The notes under the pieces are model-generated. The model saw nothing but the letters and a program-made list of their open reading frames with translations. It had not been told where the DNA came from and searched no databases. DNA of 57,004 nt from a virus. This document shows, in pieces, positions 48,452 to 56,601 of this stretch (within the stretch, counting starts at the first letter, position 1; each line of letters opens with the position of its first letter). The position numbers and the translations under genes are program-made. The stretch lies in the IMG/VR virus record IMGVR_UViG_3300024999_000122, positions 1-57,004 of that record, one strand, 5' to 3'.

Positions 48452-48844
48452 ATGGGGGTAAGAATCGAGGGTTTAGTCAGTAAGAAGGTAGTCCTGGGAT
48501 GGCTGGAGAATTACGACAGCCTGGTAAGCGGGGACCGTCCCTTTGACGCTATGCCCAGTAATTCGGGGGCTAAGGTATTCGACGGGGTAAGTGGTGGGCA
48601 AATGAATAAGATCATGCTGGAGGCTGCTATAAGGGATTTACCGCCAGTATTACATGTTTGTTTGGTTTACCGCTGGGTAGAGCGTAGACCGTTATGGGAG
48701 GCGTTACGAAGGACGGGAATACCCAAGAGTACGTATTATAGGCGCTGTGCTAAGGCCGTGGAGTTTATTTATTACCACGTGAACGGTATAGCGGCTGGAA
48801 TTAAGGACCTTTTAACGCAAATAGGGAGTAATAGCCGCAGATAG
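48452..48844 (+). CDS. ArpU/Q-like late transcription regulator
   Basis: 130 residues. A helical body (LEAAIRDLPPVLHVCLVYRWV) precedes a helix-turn-helix like sigma-70 region 4 (LWEALRRTGIPKSTYYRRCAKAVEFI, about 88-113). This layout is typical of ArpU-type regulators and Q-type antiterminators that switch on phage late genes. It stands directly before a promoter-hairpin-terminator leader and the terminase operon. An antitermination mechanism is inference. Confidence 0.7.
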   Translation: MGVRIEGLVSKKVVLGWLENYDSLVSGDRPFDAMPSNSGAKVFDGVSGGQMNKIMLEAAIRDLPPVLHVCLVYRWVERRPLWEALRRTGIPKSTYYRRCAKAVEFIYYHVNGIAAGIKDLLTQIGSNSRR

Positions 48845-48864
48845 ACGAAATTAAGGGTAAAGGC

Positions 48865-48893
48865 TTGTATCACGTGGGAAGAACTGGTACAAT
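48865..48893 (+). promoter_or_regulatory. Late promoter candidate
   Basis: TTGTAT (48865-48870), 17-bp spacer, TACAAT (48888-48893). The start site would be near 48900, directly ahead of a perfect hairpin and a strong terminator, so the default product is a roughly 85-nt RNA. Confidence 0.78.
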
Positions 48894-48907
48894 TACGTCA
48901 ATATCGG

Positions 48908-48926
48908 GGTAGTATGGAATACTACC
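48908..48926 (+). promoter_or_regulatory. Perfect hairpin at the 5' end of the late transcript
   Basis: GGTAGTAT (48908-48915), loop GGA, ATACTACC (48919-48926). In RNA it would form at once after initiation; it could be an antitermination (put- or qut-like) element or the binding site of the regulator encoded upstream. Confidence 0.65.
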
Positions 48927-48939
48927 TAAAAACTTACAT

Positions 48940-48984
48940 AAAAGGACCCAGGAAACGCTCATTTAGGCGGCCCTGGGTCCTTTT
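48940..48984 (+). terminator. Terminator in the late leader
   Basis: AAAAGGACCCAGG (48940-48952) pairs with CCTGGGTCCTTTT (48972-48984), 13 bp, 19-nt loop. The symmetrical A and T tracts make it functional in both directions. It lies between the promoter and the terminase genes, so late expression needs read-through. Confidence 0.88.
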
Positions 48985-49053
48985 CGCGGAACGGGGAGCA
49001 TACTAAAACGGGTCACGTCGCCCGTATTCAGAAAGGGGGTAGAAGTGTAGAAT

Positions 49054-49803
49054 ATGGCAACTAAAAAAGAACTTATCAAGCTGCCCGAAGGCTACGACCC
49101 CTACGACGCGAAGCTTAAAAAGTTATTCCACGCTAAGGCCGACGACCTTACCTACATATACGAGAACGGGCCTAAGCGTTACCTGGCCTGCGGGGCTAAG
49201 CGAAAGGGTAAGATATGCAAGCAGCCAGCAGGACGGGGCACGGCACATTTAGGCTGGGGACGGTGCAAGAATCACGGGGGCGCTTCTACTGGGGTAAAGA
49301 AGGAGAGCCTAGCCGTAACGTCCCAAAACGCCAGGAAGCACGGCTTTTATGCGACAGCCCTGGCACCCGAAGAACGTAAGGCCTACGAAGAACTTATAGA
49401 GAGTAAAGCCCTGGGCCTAGAACACGAAATCTACGCACTTAAGGCCAAGATACTGGTTTACTTGACGAAGTGGCGTGCTACCTGGGAAGAGTGGAACGCT
49501 AAAGCAGGCCCAGACGAAGCGGATCGACAAACGCGGGTATGGTTTGCTACAGGAGAAAGTGGCCAGGGCGTAAGAAGCTACTATCATGCCGGGACAATCG
49601 AAGACAGGGCTGTAGATCGGGCCTTAAATACGCTGGGCCGCCTGGTAGAGAAACACGCCCGCCTAACCCTGGACAGCGGGGACAATTTACTTAATTCCAT
49701 TAACGCCGAACTTAAGGCCGCTTCGTTCGGACGTGTACAGGTAAGCTGGGGCGGTAAAGCCCAGGCGCGGGCAGACGAAGGAGGGCCTAAAAATGACGAA
49801 TAA
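49054..49803 (+). CDS. terS: Terminase small subunit
   Basis: 249 residues. YLACGAKRKGKICKQPAGRG and CKNHGGASTGVKKE contain the cysteine set and HGGxSTG motif seen in small terminases of Firmicutes phages, followed by ARKHGFYATAL. The rest is helical (oligomerisation). It recognises phage DNA for packaging. Next to terL after one small gene. Confidence 0.75.
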   Translation: MATKKELIKLPEGYDPYDAKLKKLFHAKADDLTYIYENGPKRYLACGAKRKGKICKQPAGRGTAHLGWGRCKNHGGASTGVKKESLAVTSQNARKHGFYATALAPEERKAYEELIESKALGLEHEIYALKAKILVYLTKWRATWEEWNAKAGPDEADRQTRVWFATGESGQGVRSYYHAGTIEDRAVDRALNTLGRLVEKHARLTLDSGDNLLNSINAELKAASFGRVQVSWGGKAQARADEGGPKNDE

Positions 49804-49978
49804 GGACCCTTGCCGTGGCTGTGTCTGTTTTACGTGCAGTAAAAGCGCGGTTAATGGGGCGGTTTACAGCTGCCCAGAAAAGAAGTGCGCCCGCTGCGAA
49901 GCCCAGAATACTAAGTTTAAGCTGGCCTACTGTGCGACGTATACGGAGCCAGAAGAACGGGAAGACTTTAGGTTATGA
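49793..49978 (+). CDS. Small cysteine-rich protein between the terminase genes
   Basis: 61 residues with nine Cys, including CRGCVCFTC and CARCEAQ, and a C-terminal CATYTEPEERED. Overlaps terS by 11 bases and terL by four. Probably a zinc-binding packaging accessory; not recognised. Confidence 0.6.
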   Translation: MTNKDPCRGCVCFTCSKSAVNGAVYSCPEKKCARCEAQNTKFKLAYCATYTEPEEREDFRL

Positions 49979-51660
49979 CCGATGGCAGCAGCGCGTATAA
50001 GTTAACCGAATTCGATTACCTGGACGACGTTGACCCAATAAGCGGCGCGCCGACCATAGTAGCGGTGCCTAAGACGGTAAGGGCTGCTACGGAAGGTATA
50101 CCCTACAACATAATAAACAACTTCGACGAGATATTTGAACGTGGTAACTTACGGGAAGCCTGGCGCTTACTTCGTAAGAATGACCCGTTCGGTTATCAGA
50201 TCGAAATAGCCGACGGTATCCTATACAGCGCGCTACAGGGCTTAGGCTGGTTTATTGTCGTTATGATGACGCGCCAGGCTGGGAAGAACGAAGTAAGCGC
50301 CTTCGTGCAGCAATATATTTTGTTATGGGGCTGGTATTACGGGCGGCCAGTAAGCGGGGTAAAGTTCGCCCCGGTTCATAAGCCCCAGGTACAGGCTAGC
50401 ATGGACAGGCTAGAAGGTGCTGACACGGAAGACAGCGGTGGTATGGCAGGGTCACTAATCACGAAGCACAGGTACAAGAAGTCAGACGGTTACAAGTACC
50501 ACATAGGCCCGCCACGTGATACGAATAAATGGGCCTTTTTGTCGATTAACCCTACTGCTAACGTCGCCAGTCAGACAGCGTTTACCCTGCTGGAGGGGGA
50601 CGAAGCCCAGGACATAGACGCGAATAAGTGGGAACGTGACGCGGCTCCAATGGGAAGCTTTAACAACGCGACCACGGTACTCTGGGGCGTAGCCTGGACT
50701 AAAGAAAGTTTTATTTACCAGGGTATGCAGCAGGCACTGGCCATGGAAGAACGGCTAGAACCCCAGCTAGGCTACAGGCCTAAACTTGTATACAAGATTA
50801 GCGCCGACGTAGTGAAGTGGGTAAACCCTAGCTATAAGAAGGCGTACGAGAACGCAGTAGCCAGGCTGGGGAAAGATCATATAGCCATACAGACCCAGTA
50901 CGACCTTAAATTTATCGACAGCATAGGCCGCTTTTATAGTATGGAGCAAATGGCCCGGATTTATGCAAACGATTTTAGGACGTATGTAGGCCCGAAACCT
51001 GGCGGCGTGTACATTTTTTCGTTAGACGTTGCAGGGCAAGAGGAAAACCCTACAGACGTGGACGAACTGACAGTAGGCGCGCATAAACGGGACGGCTTGG
51101 CACTGATAATAGGTGAGCTACTACACGACGGTACAGTAGTACCTGTGTGCTTCTACCAGTGGGTAGGCCAGGCACACAGTAAAGTACGGGGCTTAATACC
51201 TAAGATACTTAAACACTGGGGCACGGTAGGCGGGACGTGCGACGCTACAGGAATAGGCGAACCACTGGCCTATCACTTGATTGAGGTATTGCCTAACATG
51301 CAAATAGAAGCGTACAAGTTCAAGGCCCAGGGAGACGAGAATAAAAGTAAGCTGGGCTACCTAGCTTATGAGTACGTTAATAACGACCTTTTGAAAATAC
51401 CACGTAAGCCATTAAACGATGAGCAGCAGGGGGAACTATGGGAAGAAGTGCGGTACCAGCTAGCCACGCTGATACGGGAAGCGAAGAAGCAGCAAAGTAT
51501 TAACTGGTACGTTCCCCAGAACGCGAAGCCCAGGAAGCCAGGGCACCCGCCCCATGACGACCTGGCCACAGCTATATTCCTGCTGATACGGGCCGCCTTT
51601 AGTATTTTAGACCCACGGGCGCGCAGGGCTTCGGCGTTTGATCGTAAGGATGTTATTTAG
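49975..51660 (+). CDS. terL: Terminase large subunit
   Basis: 561 residues. ATPase part: TRQAGKNEV (Walker A variant, near 99-107) and LLEGDEAQD (Walker B, near 205-213). Nuclease part: FSLDVAGQEE (near 347) and GTCDATGIGEPLA (near 422) supply the metal-binding Asp residues, with DDLATAIFLLIRA near the end. It drives DNA into the prohead and cuts it. Start overlaps the previous stop (ATGA). Confidence 0.9.
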   Translation: MTDGSSAYKLTEFDYLDDVDPISGAPTIVAVPKTVRAATEGIPYNIINNFDEIFERGNLREAWRLLRKNDPFGYQIEIADGILYSALQGLGWFIVVMMTRQAGKNEVSAFVQQYILLWGWYYGRPVSGVKFAPVHKPQVQASMDRLEGADTEDSGGMAGSLITKHRYKKSDGYKYHIGPPRDTNKWAFLSINPTANVASQTAFTLLEGDEAQDIDANKWERDAAPMGSFNNATTVLWGVAWTKESFIYQGMQQALAMEERLEPQLGYRPKLVYKISADVVKWVNPSYKKAYENAVARLGKDHIAIQTQYDLKFIDSIGRFYSMEQMARIYANDFRTYVGPKPGGVYIFSLDVAGQEENPTDVDELTVGAHKRDGLALIIGELLHDGTVVPVCFYQWVGQAHSKVRGLIPKILKHWGTVGGTCDATGIGEPLAYHLIEVLPNMQIEAYKFKAQGDENKSKLGYLAYEYVNNDLLKIPRKPLNDEQQGELWEEVRYQLATLIREAKKQQSINWYVPQNAKPRKPGHPPHDDLATAIFLLIRAAFSILDPRARRASAFDRKDVI

Positions 51661-51696
51661 GTATACCGTGGTATACTAGTAAACTTTCTGTATACC
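51661..51696 (+). promoter_or_regulatory. Triple GTATACC element between terL and portal
   Basis: GTATACC (51661-51667) and GGTATAC (51670-51676) form an inverted repeat around 2 nt, and a third GTATACC lies at 51690-51696. It may be a hairpin limiting read-through from terL or an operator for a dimeric protein. Confidence 0.5.
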
Positions 51697-51717
51697 TGAA
51701 GGAAAGGGGGTAAGATA

Positions 51718-53298
51718 ATGGCAGTAACTAGCATGGTACCCGAACCACTGGCTACTTTGTCCGCAGCAGCGGCCCAGCAATGGGCGACGGCTAACGGGAC
51801 ATGGATAAAGTTAATCCTGGACGCACATAGCGCCTGGCTGACCGAAGCCGAAGTAGAGAAGCACCAGGCAGCTTATGACGGTTACCTAGAAAGCATAGAC
51901 CTACGGGACAAGAGCAGGGGCGACGACACAAATAATAAGTTATACGTTAACCTGGCTGGCCTGGTCATAGACACGGTAGTAGACTACATGGTAGCTAAGC
52001 CGCCTACGTGGACCGTGGAAAATGCAGACCTACCAGACGCAGAAACAAAGGAACCAGAAATAGTAACCGAATACCGTAAAAAGCTGCTTAAGCTACTGCG
52101 AACGGAACAAGGGCAGCGGGTAATGGCCGAGCAGCTACGCCAGGGAAGTATAGCAGGGTACAGCTGTATAATAGCCTGGGTAAACGAAAAGGGTAAAATC
52201 GACTACGAAGAGTTCCCCGTCCAGGAAGTTATACCCGTCTACGATACCAGGGGACGTCTTATTTTAGTTTTACGATACTACGAAATGGAAGTACCTAACG
52301 CCATGGGGTCCGTGGACACGTATAAACGGGTAGAAGTGTACGACGACCGTTACGTAACCTATTACCGAAGCGAGGACATAGGCGAAGGTTACATACTAGA
52401 CGACGTGGAAGACGGTACAGCGAACCCTATAGAGCATAAAGCGGGACGTATCCCAGTTAGCATATTCATAAACGGCACCCCAGCCAGGTACGCTAAGCGT
52501 TTAAAGAAGGCTGGTACGTCTGACTTGGGTAATGGTGTGTTCTCATTGCTGGAAGCGTACGCCGCGGGGGTAAGTGATAAGGCTAACCTAGCTGAGTACC
52601 TACAGGACCAGTACCTAGCGCTTACGGGCGTGGACGTGGACGAAAAAGAAGTCCTTAAGATGCGTAAAGCCAGGGCTATAGCGCTTAAGAATAAGGACAG
52701 TACCGCCGAATTTATAGCCCAGTCCCAGGAGGATAAAACGGTAGAAAATTATCTAGATCGGGTAGAAAACCTAATCTACGATATGACCTTGACGCCGAAG
52801 CTTAAGGATTTAAGTGGGGCGACGGCTACAGAAGTGCGAATGAAGTACGTAAACCTGGACATTAAGGCAAGCAAAAAGGAAACGTATTACACGGATTCTA
52901 CTAACCAGTTTGTAGCCGTGCTTACTGACCTTCTAAACGCTGAACTACTGAGCGCTAAGGGTATAGATAGCCCGTACGACATTCTGAGCGAACCAGGCGT
53001 ATACGAAAAACGCCAAGACCTTTATAACCCAGAATGGGTGCAGTTCACGTTTAATCGTAACTTACCGCAGAATCACAAGGAGATAGCTGACATAGTGGCA
53101 GAACTGGCGGGGATAGCCCCGGACAGCTACTTACTTGAATTACTTTGGTTTGTGGACGACCCAGTAGCAGCCCTAGCTGAGATGAAGAAGCAAAAGGCCG
53201 ACGAAGCTAAAGCCAACTTGGACGCTATGGGCTTCGGGGGGGAATTTGGTAACACGAGCAGCGCGGCAGGAGCGGCGGCAGGAAGTACGGGGGCTTAA
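51718..53298 (+). CDS. Portal protein (SPP1 gp6-like)
   Basis: 526 residues. Typical portal text: NNKLYVNLAGLVIDTVVDYMVAKPP (about 70-95), GKIDYEEFPVQEVIPVYD (about 157-174), and LSGATATEVRMKYVNLD (about 365-382) of the Phage_prot_Gp6 family. It forms the twelve-part DNA channel at one vertex. The Ala/Gly-rich last 20 residues are disordered. Confidence 0.88.
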   Translation: MAVTSMVPEPLATLSAAAAQQWATANGTWIKLILDAHSAWLTEAEVEKHQAAYDGYLESIDLRDKSRGDDTNNKLYVNLAGLVIDTVVDYMVAKPPTWTVENADLPDAETKEPEIVTEYRKKLLKLLRTEQGQRVMAEQLRQGSIAGYSCIIAWVNEKGKIDYEEFPVQEVIPVYDTRGRLILVLRYYEMEVPNAMGSVDTYKRVEVYDDRYVTYYRSEDIGEGYILDDVEDGTANPIEHKAGRIPVSIFINGTPARYAKRLKKAGTSDLGNGVFSLLEAYAAGVSDKANLAEYLQDQYLALTGVDVDEKEVLKMRKARAIALKNKDSTAEFIAQSQEDKTVENYLDRVENLIYDMTLTPKLKDLSGATATEVRMKYVNLDIKASKKETYYTDSTNQFVAVLTDLLNAELLSAKGIDSPYDILSEPGVYEKRQDLYNPEWVQFTFNRNLPQNHKEIADIVAELAGIAPDSYLLELLWFVDDPVAALAEMKKQKADEAKANLDAMGFGGEFGNTSSAAGAAAGSTGA

Positions 53299-53301
53299 GC
53301 C

Positions 53302-55392
53302 ATGGACGACGAACTACTAGCCCGTCGCCAGAAAGACCTTAACGGATTTATAGAGCGGTACGACGTCCGCCTAGAAAACATGTTAGGTAAACATATCGAC
53401 AACCTGGCCCCAGCCTGGCAGCACTTGACCAAGACTATGACAGACAGGCTTAAGGACCTGTACACCGAAATAGGGGCTACGCAGGACCCTAAGAAACTTA
53501 AGGCCCTGACTAATAAGGCCAAACGTGTAGAAGCCCTGGCGTCCCAGCTGGCCAACGACCTTAAAACTATGGAAGCCAAGCTACAGCCTTACTACACGGG
53601 CGCTTTATCTAGTATGTACGAGGACAGTTATTATATACATGCTTTTGGGCTGGAGCAGGCCGCAGGCGTCGCCGTTAGAACGCCCATGTTAACCCCTATG
53701 AACGTCTTAGGCGTGGTAAGTAACCCCTGGCTACCAGACGGGAATACCTACAGCGATAGGCTAAGGGCAAATACAGCGTTCCTAGCCCAGAAAATGCGGG
53801 GGGCGGTAGCCAATGCTGTAGCCCGTGGCCAAGGGATTAACGAAGCAGCCAGGAACTTAAGCGCCGTAGCAGGGGAAGGGTACTTTAATTCCGTTAGGCT
53901 TATGCGTACCGAGTTAAACAGGGCAGCGGGCCAGGGTAGTAGCTTTTTATTTATGCAAAACGCAGACATACTAGACAGTAAACGGTGGAACGCTACCTTA
54001 GACAGCAGAACGGCCCCGAAAGACGCGGACAACGACGGCCGTACCTTTGACCTGGACTACGATACCCCCGAAAACCCGGCAGTAGCAGGGAAAAGAATAC
54101 CTAATCACCCTAATTGTCGCTGTAAGTATAGCCCCGTGCTAAGTTCTACGGGGATAAGTGACAAAGAACGAATAGCCAGGACGGGCGACGGGCCAGACAG
54201 CTGGGGTACACGGACATACGTAAAGGCTAAAACGTACCGAGAATACGCTGACAAGGTAGGCCTGCCAAGTTTAGACGAAAGGCTAGAGAAGGATAACCTA
54301 AAAAGTTACTTACGGCCTGGCGAAACATTAGCCGACCTAGATAAACGGGTATTCAAGTGGAGAACCCCAGGCGGTACCATTGTCGTAGCTAAACCTTTGT
54401 GGGAAGCGGCCCAGGCTGCGGCTACAGTACCAGAAAATACAGTACCTACCGTGTCTAGTTGGGCCGACGCCGTTAGGGAACGTATAGCTTTAGGGGTGGA
54501 TACCGAAGCCGACGTAAGGGACGTAGGCAGCCTGGTACGTAAGAGGTTAGCTGAGCAGCTAGATACACTGGTAGCCGAACAAATGGCTTTAGACAGCGAG
54601 TGCGAGAGTATAATAAAACAGCTTAATGACGTTAACCCTAACGAATATGACGGGCCTATATATACCGAATTACAGGAGAGGTATACCGTAACAAGGGATA
54701 AATACCATGAGGTGGGTATTCGTATTCGTGGGAGTAGAGCCGACCGTGTACGCGACGTCTTAAAAGACATACGCCCAGTAGGCCCGAAAGATGCCAAAGA
54801 CTTACAGGAGTTTATTTCTGGCAGCAGCCTAGATACTAAGGAGGCCATAGAAACGGTACGGGGTTACTTACCCGCTGACTGGGTACAGGCGTCTAATAAG
54901 CGGCCTATGAAAGCCAAGAAGTCAAAACGTGGGTATTATCAAGAAGCCGTATTTAAGGACGAAGAGGCGCTTAAGGCGAGGGGTTACACGTTAGAACAAC
55001 TTAAACGGGCTAAGAAAATGAGCTACATGGAAGACACTATAAGCCTAAGCGGGGAAGCTGGCGACGGTATGCTACGGGTAGCCTTCCACGAAATGGGCCA
55101 TAGAATGGAAGACATGGTACCAGGCATTAAGAAGCTGGAGCATGAATTTTACAGAAGGCGTACAGCAGGGGAACGGTTAGAGTGGTTAGGACGTGGCTAC
55201 AAAGCATCAGAAACAGCGCGTAAAGACAAGTTCTTAAGTGCGTATATGGGTAAAGAATATACGGGCGGTAAAGAAACCAGCTTCTACGAACTCTTAAGCA
55301 TGGGCCTAGAAAGTGTTTACAGGGGTAGCTACGATTTAACCCAGGACGAAGACTTCGCCGACTTTATCTACGGGATACTGGCAGCGTTATAA
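53302..55392 (+). CDS. MuF-type minor head protein with C-terminal zincin domain
   Basis: 696 residues. N-terminal helical part (1-150) and MuF core: LMRTELNRAAGQG (near 195), WNATLDSRTAPKDA and HPNCRCKYSPVL (near 268). After a linker (about 290-555) follows a separate domain with the zinc-peptidase motif FHEMGHRMED (HExxH near 596) and a downstream Glu in SFYELLSMGLE as a possible third ligand. MuF proteins sit inside the head near the portal and are carried into the cell; the added domain fits the known class of polymorphic MuF effectors. Confidence 0.82.
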   Translation: MDDELLARRQKDLNGFIERYDVRLENMLGKHIDNLAPAWQHLTKTMTDRLKDLYTEIGATQDPKKLKALTNKAKRVEALASQLANDLKTMEAKLQPYYTGALSSMYEDSYYIHAFGLEQAAGVAVRTPMLTPMNVLGVVSNPWLPDGNTYSDRLRANTAFLAQKMRGAVANAVARGQGINEAARNLSAVAGEGYFNSVRLMRTELNRAAGQGSSFLFMQNADILDSKRWNATLDSRTAPKDADNDGRTFDLDYDTPENPAVAGKRIPNHPNCRCKYSPVLSSTGISDKERIARTGDGPDSWGTRTYVKAKTYREYADKVGLPSLDERLEKDNLKSYLRPGETLADLDKRVFKWRTPGGTIVVAKPLWEAAQAAATVPENTVPTVSSWADAVRERIALGVDTEADVRDVGSLVRKRLAEQLDTLVAEQMALDSECESIIKQLNDVNPNEYDGPIYTELQERYTVTRDKYHEVGIRIRGSRADRVRDVLKDIRPVGPKDAKDLQEFISGSSLDTKEAIETVRGYLPADWVQASNKRPMKAKKSKRGYYQEAVFKDEEALKARGYTLEQLKRAKKMSYMEDTISLSGEAGDGMLRVAFHEMGHRMEDMVPGIKKLEHEFYRRRTAGERLEWLGRGYKASETARKDKFLSAYMGKEYTGGKETSFYELLSMGLESVYRGSYDLTQDEDFADFIYGILAAL

Positions 55393-55404
55393 GGGGGTTT
55401 ACTC

Positions 55405-55680
55405 GTGTTTACGGTAAACGGAAAAATACTAAAAAAGCAGTACAGTGTAACTTATGACGCTGGCAAGATCACGGGCGACAGGATAGCCGTGGACATTGTT
55501 AATACAGAAGCCCGGACAATGCGCGGGCCAGTAGGACCCGTAGGGCAGTACGCAGAATCTGACTACCTAAAGGACCCATTGACGGCCCTTTTTCTGATTA
55601 CAGGGGTATTTACCACGGTAGACAGTGTAACGGGGGACGTACCAGAAGCCGAGGAACCGCCAGAGGGCGCTATAGTGTAG
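55405..55680 (+). CDS. Small head-region protein
   Basis: 91 residues, GTG start behind AAGGGGG. Contains GQYAESDYLKDPL followed by VDSVTGDVPEAEEPPEG. The same two motifs occur in opposite order in the connector protein at 2402. Position before the scaffold suggests a head role. The gap 55681-55793 to the next gene contains only a GGCCCCTGG-like stem and the binding site. Confidence 0.5.
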   Translation: MFTVNGKILKKQYSVTYDAGKITGDRIAVDIVNTEARTMRGPVGPVGQYAESDYLKDPLTALFLITGVFTTVDSVTGDVPEAEEPPEGAIV

Positions 55681-55793
55681 CAGCTTATGGCCCTAACTTA
55701 CCAGGGGCCGTTATAGTACCTGGAAAGGCGTAATAAAGCGCCCAGCGGCTTACAGCTGGCTAAGGTAATGGCCTTAAACGAAAGGGGTAAACC

Positions 55794-56576
55794 ATGAAGA
55801 GAATCAGAACGCTACAGGCAGAACTTAAAGCGGGTACAATTACGAAAGCCAAATACCTGGAGGAAATCGGGAAACTACTGGCTGACGACTTTATCGACCA
55901 GGCAGAACACGACGACGCGGCAGCCTTCAACCCCGAAGAAGATAAGCCGATATTTACCCAGGCCGACGTGGACAAAATGGTAGTGGTTAAAGCCGTTAAG
56001 CTGGTACGTAAGGCGCTTAAAGACGCTGGCCTAGAGGTGGAAGCAAGTAACCAGGAACTATTAGGCAAAGTAGCCGAATTAGTTAAAGCTGGTACGGCTT
56101 CGGACGGTAAAGCTACCGACACGGACCTAGCTAAACTTAAGGTGCTAGAAACCAAGACCCCAGGGCTGGAAGCTAGAGTAAAAAGTTTGACTATTGAAAA
56201 CGCCGTGCTTAAGGCTGGCGGAGGTAGTCTACGGCCCGTAAACCCTGCCCAAGTAGTGCGCGCTTTAGCCGATTACATGGACCTGGTAGACTTCGACGAT
56301 ACCGACGGTACAGTAGACGCTAAAAGTGTAGAACGTGCCCTAAGACGTATAGCGGAAGCCGAGCCTAACCTATTCGTAGCCGACGACGGTAGCGGGGTAG
56401 GTGCGGGAGCAGCAGGAGCGGCGGGAGCAGCAGGAGCAGGCGCACAGGGGAACGGATACAGGGGAAGAACCCCAGGCGGCCCAGGAGCGGCAGCAGGTGG
56501 CGGGGCTGGAGATAAAGACGCGGCCAAAAAGCTGGCCGAAGCCCGCGAAATGTTGGGCACAACCCCAAAAGCGTAA
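55794..56576 (+). CDS. Capsid scaffolding protein
   Basis: 260 residues. Helical, Lys/Glu/Leu-rich N-terminal half with NPEEDKPIFTQADVDKMV; a low-complexity Gly/Ala tract (about 195-245: GAGAAGAAGAAGAG and similar); and a charged C-terminal helix (KKLAEAREMLG) of the kind that binds capsid protein. Matches the phage minor structural protein GP20 (scaffold) type. The decoration protein follows. Confidence 0.78.
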   Translation: MKRIRTLQAELKAGTITKAKYLEEIGKLLADDFIDQAEHDDAAAFNPEEDKPIFTQADVDKMVVVKAVKLVRKALKDAGLEVEASNQELLGKVAELVKAGTASDGKATDTDLAKLKVLETKTPGLEARVKSLTIENAVLKAGGGSLRPVNPAQVVRALADYMDLVDFDDTDGTVDAKSVERALRRIAEAEPNLFVADDGSGVGAGAAGAAGAAGAGAQGNGYRGRTPGGPGAAAGGGAGDKDAAKKLAEAREMLGTTPKA

Positions 56577-56601
56577 ATAACGAAAGGAAGGTAAACACTA
56601 A

